In this document: in pieces, positions 43,955 to 53,230 of the stretch
Layout of the letters: the number at the start of each line of letters is the position of its first letter
How positions within the stretch are numbered: position 1 is the first letter of the stretch
Source: Cryoendolithus antarcticus
Taxonomy: Eukaryota; Ascomycota; Dothideomycetes; Cladosporiales; Cladosporiaceae
Direction of reading: 5' to 3'
DNA length: 64,000 nt
Assembly: GCA_002077065.1 (NCBI GenBank)
Contig: NAJO01000018.1
Span: forward strand, 186,001-250,000
Position numbers and translations under genes: made by a program
Notes under the pieces: generated by a model
Database searches by the model: none
Seen by the model: only the letters and a program-made list of their open reading frames with translations
What the model was told of the DNA's origin: nothing

Positions 43955-44781
43955 TCAGAATTGTACGCCCGTACTGAGTGCTCCATCGACCAAGATATTA
44001 GATCCTGTCACAAAGCCAGCCTTATCGCTGGCTAGGAAGACACATACGTTCGCAATCTCTTCGGGCTTCCCCATACGTCCACTAGGATTCTGAGCCATGG
44101 AGGCTTTAAAGAGATCCGGTAGACGCCTTTCTATATTTCCCCACACCCCGTCTTCGATGTAGATGTTGCCCGGGGAAACAGTATTGGCCCTGATGCCCTT
44201 CGCCGCGTGTACATGAGCCAACTGACAGGTATAGTGGATGATGGCGGCCTTGAATGGACCGTACGGACCGGGCTGGGAAGTGAAGTCGATGATACGGCCG
44301 GACACCGAAGAGATTGTGATGATGTTGCCTTTGGTCTTCTCAAGATGCGGCAAAGCGGCGTTGACCATGTGAACGGTGCCCATCATGTCAGTCTGGAATC
44401 CATTCTGCCATGCCGCGGGATCGTTCTCGGTGGCTAATGCGCTGACGTTTGCGACAATCACGTCAATGCGACCGCTTTGCGAGGCACACGAGGTGACCCA
44501 TTCCTTGATGCTCTCTGCATTGGTGACATCGACTGCTGCGCCAATCGCCTTGTTGCCCGGATACGCCTCTGCTAGCTTATCGTTCGAAGCTTTGACGTTG
44601 TCTTGACTACGGGAACAGAAGTGTACTATTGCGCCCTCGTCGAGGAAGCTTTTGACGATGGACCGTCCAATACCTTTCGTCCCACCTAGGCAATCAGTCA
44701 GCCTAGGCACGTTTCAAACCGCGAGGATAGAGACGCCGTACCAGTGATAAGCACTACCTTGCCTTCAAGGCCGAGATGCAT
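43955..44781 (-). CDS. Short-chain dehydrogenase/reductase (SDR)
   Basis: Exons 44742-44781 and 43955-44685 joined over a 56-nt intron (GTACGG...CCTAG) give 256 residues, the usual classical-SDR length. Exon 1 supplies MHLGLEGKVVLIT and completes the cofactor motif TGGTKGIG (13-20). The NxxG-like region is VIVANVSAL rather than NNAG. The catalytic triad is visible as ISSVSG (Ser) and YGPFK (Tyr-x3-Lys). The C-terminus GFVTGSNILVDGAL is typical of the classical family. It likely uses NAD(P)(H) to reduce a carbonyl or oxidise an alcohol; the substrate is unknown. Confidence 0.93.
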
Positions 44782-45093
44782 TGTGAGTTCGGAGCGCGGA
44801 AGCTGTATGTTTTGGCAGCACTGTCACAAGTATCGAATATGGCGAATGTGACTTATCAGATGCAGGAAGAGTGATGAGAGACTGCCGAGCTACCTCTCCA
44901 CATTTATCGAATGACGGCATTCCGGAGACGGAAGGAGCCTTGCAAGTTGCTCAAGGTATCACAGGCGAATCCGTTGTTATTACATGCTGCCCATGATGCG
45001 CCAGACTTGTTGATGTTCGAGGTTGATGTCGATACCGATGTACGCTCGCTCGCAAAGGTGGTGCCTTGCCCGAATGCCGCAGGCCTCGCATGC
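44782..45093. other. Spacer upstream of the SDR gene
   Basis: About 310 bp between the SDR start and the SNARE stop; no gene or clear element. Confidence 0.45.
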
Positions 45094-45876
45094 TCACTTC
45101 AACACTATGATCAGGAGGAGAAGAACACATATCAGGATACCGATTGTGATCCAGCTCCAATTGCCCTTGCTCTTCCGGGCTACATTGCCTAATCGCCTCC
45201 TCGCTCGGTCCAGAGTGCTCTGATGGTGGTCGACTCCGCTCTCGACGTCCGTGAGCAACTCGTTCTGCTCATCCAACTCATCCCCCATCTGTATGCCCAG
45301 CATGCGCTGACGACCAATGCTTTGACCTAGCGTGTTCAGTTGCTCGTCCTGATCTTGCAAGACCTGCTTGTGGTGTGTGTGGATCTGCTGGTTCGAAAGG
45401 TCGGTCTGATCTAGCGCCGATGGATCGTCGCTGTAGCCTTGCTGCTCAGAGAAGAGAGCTGCTCGATTTGCTGTATCCACTGCGTCCTCTGCATCGTCAT
45501 CGTCTCGAAAGCGCACGCTCTTACTCCTCCGAGGTTGTGAGGGCCTGCTTTGCGCCGCCTCGAAGTCGGCCTGCAGGGCCGGATCATTGGGTTTGGAAGT
45601 CGCTACGGAAGGTGGCGCAGTGCCGTAGTACTGCCTGTATAATTCGTCGTACTGCTTTCGTAATGGTACTACACCGTTCGCTGCTTCATCCGATTGACTT
45701 CCGTGCGACTCAAGCTGTTGCAATCCCTGGTCCAAGGACTGCAATGACTGCGAGATCGTCCCATCTTGCTTATTCGCCTCCAATCCCAGGGATTTCGCTC
45801 TCTGTCGCTCTAGCAGCGAGAGCTTCAAGTGATCCGCCAGAAGTAGGAGCTGTTGGGGGGTCGCGGGAGCTGTCAT
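45094..45876 (-). CDS. Qc-SNARE, syntaxin-8/Syn8-like
   Basis: The frame from the ATG at 45876 encodes 260 residues; the longer open frame upstream is not needed. The N-terminus LLLLADHLKLSLLERQRAKS is typical of fungal Syn8-type SNAREs. The SNARE motif covers about 175-230 (QVLQDQDEQLNTLGQSIGRQ, then GIQMGDELDEQNELL), with a Gln at the likely zero layer. The C-terminal tail anchor WITIGILICVLLLLIIVLK ends the protein, leaving almost no lumenal part. Such SNAREs work in endosome and vacuole-directed fusion; compartment inferred from family. Confidence 0.92.
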   Translation of the reverse strand: MTAPATPQQLLLLADHLKLSLLERQRAKSLGLEANKQDGTISQSLQSLDQGLQQLESHGSQSDEAANGVVPLRKQYDELYRQYYGTAPPSVATSKPNDPALQADFEAAQSRPSQPRRSKSVRFRDDDDAEDAVDTANRAALFSEQQGYSDDPSALDQTDLSNQQIHTHHKQVLQDQDEQLNTLGQSIGRQRMLGIQMGDELDEQNELLTDVESGVDHHQSTLDRARRRLGNVARKSKGNWSWITIGILICVLLLLIIVLK

Positions 45877-46402
45877 TGTAGACGAAGTTGCTGATGGCTG
45901 AGGACAAGCTTGAGGCAGTCCAGGGTCTCGTCGGTCACGCTGTCCGCTTGCTGATCCAAAGGCAAGATCGTAGCTGATATGCACGCAGCGTGAAATGTAC
46001 AGGTCATCAGTGTTGATCACAGGCATCCAGAATCGAGATGCTGGTGCTTACATAACGCCTTCGATGGTCTGTGCGCGAAGGGCCCCCAACGAACGAGGAT
46101 TGCGAAGTGAGGTCACTCGGCTCGTGGGAGCATGCAACGCGTTGAGTGATAGTCTCAGTGCGAGTGGTAGTCATTAAGTGGTCTCCAGGAGATATACATT
46201 TGCGTCATCTGGGCCAGAGTCGTGGAATCGCCCGCGGGGCCGAACTGCGTGCCATATATGATGATGCTTCGTCGACACCAGTGACTCGACAACGGCGTTC
46301 AGCTCGTTCAAGACGCACACGATGTTGACGGAACCAAGTAGTCCGAGCCACTGTTGTCAGAGCCTAATTTTCAAGCATAATGGTAGCCCGCATTGAGAGG
46401 AT
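45877..46402. other. Spacer upstream of the SNARE gene
   Basis: About 525 bp, presumably the SNARE promoter and the REV7 3' flank. Nothing else recognised. Confidence 0.45.
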
Positions 46403-47077
46403 TCACCCGTCCGGAACATCGCCCCCAGCTTCCTCGATCCAAGCTTCGAACTTCATCTCGCCAGCATTGATCGCACGCAGAGGTGTAGTCTTCGCCGTCG
46501 AGATTCTTGCTGCAGCCCCACCCTGTTCATCATCTGCCACCTGCGCAGGAATCCATGGCTGCGGGTGACTGACAGGTGCCAGTGCTTCTGGCTTTAACTC
46601 GATCGCAACGGTGAACGTAGATCCTTCAGGAGCAGGATGCAGACTCGTGCTGCTCGCTGTGAGTTTGCTCAGCGTTGCTCTGAACTGCTCCTCCATGTCG
46701 ACGATTGGTAAAACTGACTGCGGCTCATCGGCATCGCCACTCTGCAGCAGAGTGTCCAGATCGTCGACGGGTACGTCAGGAAACCTCGAGACGTCGAATA
46801 CGAAACGTTCAAGTGGTTTACTGTCTTTCATGAAGATCACCACTGCCACGGAGTGCACTCGGCCCTTGAGCAGTTCACCCTCGATCGCAGTGACAGCATC
46901 GTTGATCCATCCGCAGACTTTAGGGTGTCTGTTCTGCTTGACGGGAAAGTTGTACTTGCGTGCCGACAAGAAGGAGGTCTTCGGGTAAATCGATCGTTCC
47001 CAGAGGATCGTATGAATAGCGACCGTGAGGAAGTCGGTGAAAGCGGTGATCAGGGTGCGGAATGTCGTCTCCGCCAT
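46403..47077 (-). CDS. REV7: HORMA-domain protein Rev7/Mad2B
   Basis: A single exon of 224 residues. Rev7 is the HORMA adaptor of DNA polymerase zeta (with Rev3) for translesion synthesis. The HORMA domain spans about 5-205: TFRTLITAFTDFLTVAIHTILW, YPKTSFLSARKYNFPVKQNRHP, WINDAVTAIEGELLKGRVHSVAVVIF, ERFVFDVSRFP and the C-terminal seat-belt region ending in AINAGEMKFEAWIEE. It diverges from the KAP114 gene over about 460 bp. Length is normal for the family. Confidence 0.92.
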   Translation of the reverse strand: MAETTFRTLITAFTDFLTVAIHTILWERSIYPKTSFLSARKYNFPVKQNRHPKVCGWINDAVTAIEGELLKGRVHSVAVVIFMKDSKPLERFVFDVSRFPDVPVDDLDTLLQSGDADEPQSVLPIVDMEEQFRATLSKLTASSTSLHPAPEGSTFTVAIELKPEALAPVSHPQPWIPAQVADDEQGGAAARISTAKTTPLRAINAGEMKFEAWIEEAGGDVPDG

Positions 47078-47540
47078 GTATGGCTAGTCCTCTACTCAGT
47101 AAGCAATCCAGTCCGTAACCAATAGCTTCTGAGCGATAGCAGTACTTTCGCTGAACACCTCTGTAGGTAGTGTATAGTCAAGTCTTTGATGTGACGACGA
47201 GGAAAGTGCGCCCCACACGTGGCACTTTCGTGTTTTGTAGATTTTGGTGTCACCCTAACCTTGCGTGTGTGACATCCACATTCTTCCAATCGCCTTCAGA
47301 ACAGTACAACTTAGATCAAATATAAGATCAAAGTTCGCAATAACGGCCGGAGAACTCCTTGAAAGGGATTCAACAACGATTCATAATACCTGGCGAAGAT
47401 GATCGCAGCGATTCACAGGGCTGATTAGATTGGCATATCGCCAAGGTCGTCACGGTGTTGTGGCAACGTCAACGTCGATGAGGTCTTCCAGCCGTTGATG
47501 ATCACAGCTGCAGTCAAGTAGAGCGGGCTCAAAATCCACC
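47078..47540. promoter_or_regulatory. Divergent promoter between REV7 and KAP114
   Basis: About 460 bp containing both start regions. AT-richer sequence with AAATATAAGATC lies near 47317. No element is assigned. Confidence 0.5.
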
Positions 47541-50500
47541 ATGGAACACCAAATCGTGCGCCTGCTCACTGAGACACAGTCCTCGCAGGACAGTCTTCGG
47601 AAGAATGCAGAGTGGCAACTCAAGCAGCAGTACGGCAATGCCGACTTCCCTCTGGCTCTTGTAGCGATCGGGCATCACGGAGACTTACCATTGGAGGTCC
47701 GACAAAGCGCGTTGCTTTACCTGAAAACATTCGTACTGGCATGCTGGTCGCAGCAATTCGAGGATTTCGGTGGGCAACTCTACGGTGATGAGGCGAAGAA
47801 AGCGCAAGTGCGACAGTCATTGCTCGATCTGGCGTTGAGTGGTCGCGATGAGCGCAAGATCAAGAGTGCTGCCGGGCTGGTGGTGAGCAAAATCGCCACG
47901 GCAGACTTCCCAGATCAGTGGCCGGAGCTCCTGCCGACTGTACTCAACGTAGTCGCTTCAGGAGCTGACGCGCAACTTCACGGTGCACTCAAAGTTCTCC
48001 ATGAGCTTGTCGATGACTGCTTCAACGAGGAGCAATTTTTCAAAGTCGCGCAGGATCTGGTAAAGGCTGTGTATGAAGTCGCGATCGATGAGCGAAAGCG
48101 ACCGAATCTGCGAGCTCTCGCGGTGTCGGTCTTTCGATCCACGTTCGATACACTAGAGATGGTGATGGAGGATCACAAGGTTGAAGTCAAAGGATTCGCT
48201 GAGCAAGCGCTGAAAGCATGGATCCCGTTCTTCGTCAGGGTCTTGAAGTCCGCATTACCACCTGCGCCTGCACGTGAACTTCAGGACGGTGACGGTGGCG
48301 CTGCTGAGGTGCACAGAGGTTCTGTGGCTCTGAAGCTGCAGGTCGTCAAGGTATTGATGCGCATCCGATCACTGTTTCCAGCAATGCTGGCGCCGCAAAG
48401 TCCTGACCTATTCTCTGCGACGTGGTCTGAGCTCTCCAGCCTCCGGCAAGAATATCACCTGATGTACATCGAAGACGACTGGCAAGGCCGCCTGGAGGAC
48501 GCGGACGGTCTGCCATACACGCTGGACTTCTTGATCCTCGAAGAGCTGGACTTCATGCAAGCGTGCCTACGAGCACCGCCTGTGCGGAAGGAGCTAGAGC
48601 TGCAACTACAGAAGGCAAACCCTGGCGACTCGACTTGGATCACCGAGGTTCTGGCAATCGCCGTGGCATACTCTCAAATCACGGTCGAAGAAGAAGGCTT
48701 GTGGGAGATCGACGTGAACATCTTCCTGTCTGAGGAAGCCAATGTGACTGCAAATTACACGCCACGAACAGCTTGTGGCGACTTGGTCATCAAGCTAGGC
48801 GAATGGCTAAGTGGTTTGACAACCGAAAGCCTGCTACTCTACACAAGAACACTCTACGAAAGTAGTGCCTCCTGGAAAGCGAAGGAAGCGGCGCTATATC
48901 TGCTCAACCAGCTACTCGGAGACTTCCAAGATGTCGACAAGCAGATGAGCCCACAGACCTCCAACGGTTATGTCGACTTCATGAGATACGCCACAAGAGA
49001 GCAGGAGGCTTTCCTAAGAGCACGCGGCTTCTTGGTCGCTGGCAGTTTGGCGAGAACATCAGGCGACACGATCTTCCCAATTGCTACTACTCTCATGCAG
49101 GAATCGCTGACTGCCATTACTAATGATGGCTCGGAAGTGGTAAAAGTCGCGTGTATCCGCTCTTTGCAATACTATCTCGCGGCGCTACCGCCCGCAAACA
49201 CGCATCCGCTTCAGTCATCGATCATTGCCGCGTTAGGCAGCTTCCTGAATACACAGGAGATCTCGGACCTGACTGATAGTGATGATCTACTGATCACTGT
49301 GATCGAGACATTGAGAGATTCGATTTTGCTGGACACACGGACTTGTCTGACGGGCGGGGGCGTTGACTTGCTCTTCACCGTGGCTAGCCAAGGCGCGACG
49401 AATTTCCAGATTGCGCTGCTCGTGACGGAGACATTTGAGGAGATCGCAAGCACCATCTCAGCTACTGGACCTGTCGAGTACGAGCAGCTAGCGAGCAAGG
49501 TCCTGCCATCGCTGATGGGCGCTTTCGATGTCGCCGGATTGACAGAGGAGAATGCTCTTGCGAATCTGGCAGCCGAACTATTGTCAGTGCTTGCAGCAGA
49601 AGGCACAACGCCGATGCCGCCGAAGTTCGTAGCAACTTGTATGCCACGGCTGAATCGGTTATTACTGGGTTCACAGGACGAAGAGCTACTAAAGGCTGCC
49701 ACCTCTGCTGTGAAGCACATGCTGCATCATGATCCCGAGCAGGTGTTCTCGTGGCACGACGAAGCAGGAAAGGGCGGGTTGGAAGTCGTGCTGATCATCA
49801 TCGACCGGTTGCTGAACCCAGCTGTTGAAGACAATGGCGCATCGGAGGTCGGAGGGTTGGCAGCTGAGCTGGTGGAGAAGGCCGGTTCAGAGAAGCTGGG
49901 TCCGTACTTGATGCAACTGCTGCGAGCTGTAGCTGCAAGGCTCGGGACTGCCACGCAAGCGCAATTTATTCAGAGCCTGATACTGGTCTTTGCACGACTG
50001 TCTTTGATCTCAGCGCATGAGGTGGTATCATTTCTTGCGGACCAGCAACTCGGTGACCAGAGTGGTCTGCAGGTCGTGATGAGCAAGTGGCTTGAGAACT
50101 CGGTCAACTTCGCCGGTTACGACGAGATCAGACAGAAGTATGTTGCACTCGGCCTGCCCACATCGCAACCACCTACTGACCACATCACAGCGTCACGGCA
50201 CTATCAAACCTCTACGACCTCCGCGACCCACGTGTACAAGCCATAGCCGTCAAGGGGGATCTCGTAGTGCCGCCTACAGCCCGTATCATGACACGCTCGC
50301 GCGCTAAAGCGAATCCAGACACATACACGATGATCTCAGCCCAGCTTAAGATCCTCAAAGTGCTCGTCGACGAGCTACTGACAGCTTCCGGCAATCGTGC
50401 ACTCGATACCGAGACTGCGGAAGCACTGGACGACGACGGCAGTGAAGATGAAGAATGGGAGGACGATGGCGATGGCTTCTTGGACCTTGGTGCGGGCATG

Positions 50501-50686
50501 ACTAAGGCACAGCTCATGGCGCTCGGCGATGATGACGACCAGACGGCTGCTAGGGGCAGAGACGACGAGACGCAAGATTACTTGTTGGGCTGGTTCAGGG
50601 AGACTGCGGGGAAGGCTGGCTTTGCAGAGGACTTTGCGCAACTGTCGGCGGAGGAGCAGGATAAGTTACGGGGGCTGAGCGGGTGA
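47541..50686 (+). CDS. KAP114: Importin-beta family karyopherin, Kap114/importin-9
   Basis: Exons 47541-50137 and 50191-50686 joined over a 53-nt intron (GTATGT...CACAG, branch CTGAC) encode 1030 residues. The join restores EIRQ|NVTALSNLYDLRDPRVQAI, a typical importin-9 segment. The importin-beta N-terminal domain (about 20-100) includes AEWQLKQQYGNADFPLALVA; the rest is HEAT repeats. The C-terminus has RIMTRSRAKANPDTYT and an acidic stretch (DDDGSEDEEWEDDGDGF), as in Kap114. Family members import TBP, histones H2A-H2B and other cargo into the nucleus. Length is as expected. Confidence 0.93.
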
Positions 50687-51258
50687 TGGCGTCGGTGAGA
50701 AGTCGCAATAGAGGAGACAAGCAACGCGCCATGGCCACGACTTCCTGTATAGACGGCATGTGATTGGCTGAGCTCATCAGTCACGTACGAGATGTCAATG
50801 CCGTCCAGCCTGAGGCCAGCATACCTTCCACAATCGTCAGTCGGACTTGATCTCCTAGACTCTAGAATGTTGGTCGCATAATGACCATGTCTTCGCCCCA
50901 AACATGCTATCCCCCAACATGCCAAAGATCGGGAGAGTCGCTTGGCGATGAGCTATCAATAGCTCTCCCAAGCTGTCTACCCTGACTGCGCCTAGGCCCG
51001 CTACGCAAGCAGCATAGTACGGTACATGTCAGCATCTTGTCGCATCTTCTGCAGCTCCCCAGCCAGCCTCAGATCGCGTGTCACAGACGAGGTAAGCAGT
51101 ACTGCTATCCTTCTCTCATCGTTCCAGCCTTTGTCTTTCAACCCCAGACATCATCCTCAGCTGCGCCGGCAAGATAAGCGACGATCTGCACATCAGGCAA
51201 GCTCTCAGTCCCGCGCGCGACACACTTACAGCCATCGCGCGGCCTCGCGTCGCAGCAA
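50687..51258. other. Spacer between KAP114 and DUF7053 gene
   Basis: About 570 bp; contains a leader rich in C and A. No gene recognised. Confidence 0.45.
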
Positions 51259-52908
51259 ATGTCGAGCATGATGGGCAAGCGCACCGTCTACACCAAGATC
51301 ACTCCTCTCCCACGCGATGTGCCCCGGCAACTCGCGCTAGATATGCTGCACTCCCATGAAGAGGTGATCAAGATCAACCCTCTCGTGACCGGCGTACGGC
51401 CCATCAATGCGCCTCGAGATGCTGCCTCGGACGAGTTCTTCGCCCAGTGGTACGAGATCAGCGAGATCATCACGTGGGGCTTTGGCATGAAGAAGAAGAT
51501 TGCTTTCAAGGGTGTGTTCCACGATCTGCCGAATGGGCTACAGACGCACACATACGCGCCGATGGGTGTAGACTTGCGCAATAAGTGGACGGTGAGAGGC
51601 AACCAGCCGGGCGAGCCACGGGAGCCGAGGGAGTTGGGGATTGATACGCCGCAGGAGGGGCTGTATTTGCGGGAGGATGTTGAGATTGTGTGTAATTTGG
51701 CCTTGACCGGCTTTGTGAAGAAGGAGATGAAAGCTGCAGCTGGAATTATGGTGGACCGCCTGACCCGAAAGGCGGAGATGTTGGATGAAGGGCGACTACA
51801 CGCGATGTTCGAGAACGGCAGGCTGAAAACTGTGAACCCTGCAATAGCTCAGGACGGGCCAGACGACATGCTGCTGCATCACCGAGACACAACGCTCATC
51901 AAAAACAATGGCATGGAGAGCCCAGGAAGCCCCGGCTCCTCTTCGTCGCCCAGTATCTTCACCGCGACTACAAAGTACGAGAACTATCATGACCTGATGG
52001 ACCGGAGAAGCGGGAATAGTAATCATCGAGCGAGCTCGTACACGCCATCATATCAGCAATCAGGCTACCAAGGTCCAGAGCGACAGTCGATCCCGGGTGC
52101 TGAGAAGACGCAACTCGAAACGATTCCAGCTTCAGCAATCGAGATGGACTCGGGATCATACTATCACCCACAGCAGCAGGGACAGAAGATGCTGAGCCCA
52201 AACACTCCCAGCTTTGCAGTAGAGATGGCGGATACGAGCATCTCGGCCGCCAACCCGCCGATGCCATCGCCTGGTGCTGAGAGACCTGCGCCACTGAATC
52301 CGCATCGGAAAAGTGGTGTACCTTCACCGCAGCCCAGTCCGGGTCTAGTGCAAAGACACAGCTCATCACAAAGCTCCCATCAACCTCTGCCTCCCGGACC
52401 GCGAGCATCCAGTGGCAGCTCCAGCAGGCAACCGAACCCGCCATACCCAGCAGGTCAGTATCCTCAAGCTTCACCTCCAATCTCGCAGCAACAGCAACAG
52501 CAAGCACTCCCTCCACCTCCTCCTGGTCCATCTCCACAGCTCCAGCAAGGCCAGTTCCAACATCCTGCCCATCGACCCAGTCCGCCCGGCCAGCAAGGTC
52601 AATACCCGCATCCTGCAAATCAACCCAGCCCGCCAGGCCAGCAAACTCAGTACCAACAACCCGCGGGCCAACACAGTCAGCCGGGTCAGTACACGATCGC
52701 AAATCCCAGCCAAGGCTCGCCCTACAGTCAAGATCCGAACCAGCAGCTCGCGAGTCAAGTGCAAGGTCTAGGGATACAGGATCCAAGAGCGCAGGCAGAC
52801 GCAACTCAATTCGGGACGAAAGGAGGTGTGAGTAAATGTCCGGTATGCGGGAACTTTGAGGGTGATGAGGCGGCGGTGAGCCACCATGTTAGTAAGCATT
52901 TTTCGTAG
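51259..52908 (+). CDS. DUF7053 protein with C-terminal zinc-finger-like motif
   Basis: A single exon of 549 residues. The N-terminal DUF7053 domain (about 5-180) shows KRTVYTKITPLPRDVPRQLA, KINPLVTGVRPI, FHDLPNGLQTHTYAPMGVDL, KWTVRG and LYLREDVEIVCNLALTGFVKK; its fold is thought to be START/polyketide-cyclase-like in general but its function is unknown. The middle is disordered and Pro/Gln-rich, with repeated PSPPGQQ segments near 52560-52640. The last 25 residues (KCPVCGNFEGDEAAVSHHVSKHF) hold CxxC and HHxxxH, a possible small zinc site. It likely acts inside the cell; no signal peptide. Confidence 0.88.
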   Translation: MSSMMGKRTVYTKITPLPRDVPRQLALDMLHSHEEVIKINPLVTGVRPINAPRDAASDEFFAQWYEISEIITWGFGMKKKIAFKGVFHDLPNGLQTHTYAPMGVDLRNKWTVRGNQPGEPREPRELGIDTPQEGLYLREDVEIVCNLALTGFVKKEMKAAAGIMVDRLTRKAEMLDEGRLHAMFENGRLKTVNPAIAQDGPDDMLLHHRDTTLIKNNGMESPGSPGSSSSPSIFTATTKYENYHDLMDRRSGNSNHRASSYTPSYQQSGYQGPERQSIPGAEKTQLETIPASAIEMDSGSYYHPQQQGQKMLSPNTPSFAVEMADTSISAANPPMPSPGAERPAPLNPHRKSGVPSPQPSPGLVQRHSSSQSSHQPLPPGPRASSGSSSRQPNPPYPAGQYPQASPPISQQQQQQALPPPPPGPSPQLQQGQFQHPAHRPSPPGQQGQYPHPANQPSPPGQQTQYQQPAGQHSQPGQYTIANPSQGSPYSQDPNQQLASQVQGLGIQDPRAQADATQFGTKGGVSKCPVCGNFEGDEAAVSHHVSKHFS

Positions 52909-53230
52909 TGAGACGAGGGGAAGGAGGGTGTAGGCGGTGTAACGATTTACGAATTCGAGTAGAGGGCGCATTGGACGTAGCGGCTGCCTTATCAGGAGCA
53001 CAGTGTAGGTATAGCTCTGCTTCTCCAAAGGTCCCAACACTTTTCTAGGCTCGTATCAGCTTAGCCACAGCAGTGAAAAAGGATGTTGCCGTGTTTGTGA
53101 GAGACGCGAGCCGTGAGCGAGGGCGTTTCTAACGACTATGCCCTCTCCTACCCATGGTGAGCGACAATTGAACAGTTGCAGGTACACCTATAGTAGCACG
53201 GGAGCGTTACGAAGCTTTTGGAGGAACACC
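52909..53230. other. Convergent 3' spacer
   Basis: About 320 bp; nothing recognised besides the two 3' flanks. Confidence 0.45.

Noticed and set aside
51968..52804. Minus-strand frame of 278 codons
   Set aside because: Antisense of the Pro/Gln-rich linker of the DUF7053 protein; avoids stops by composition.
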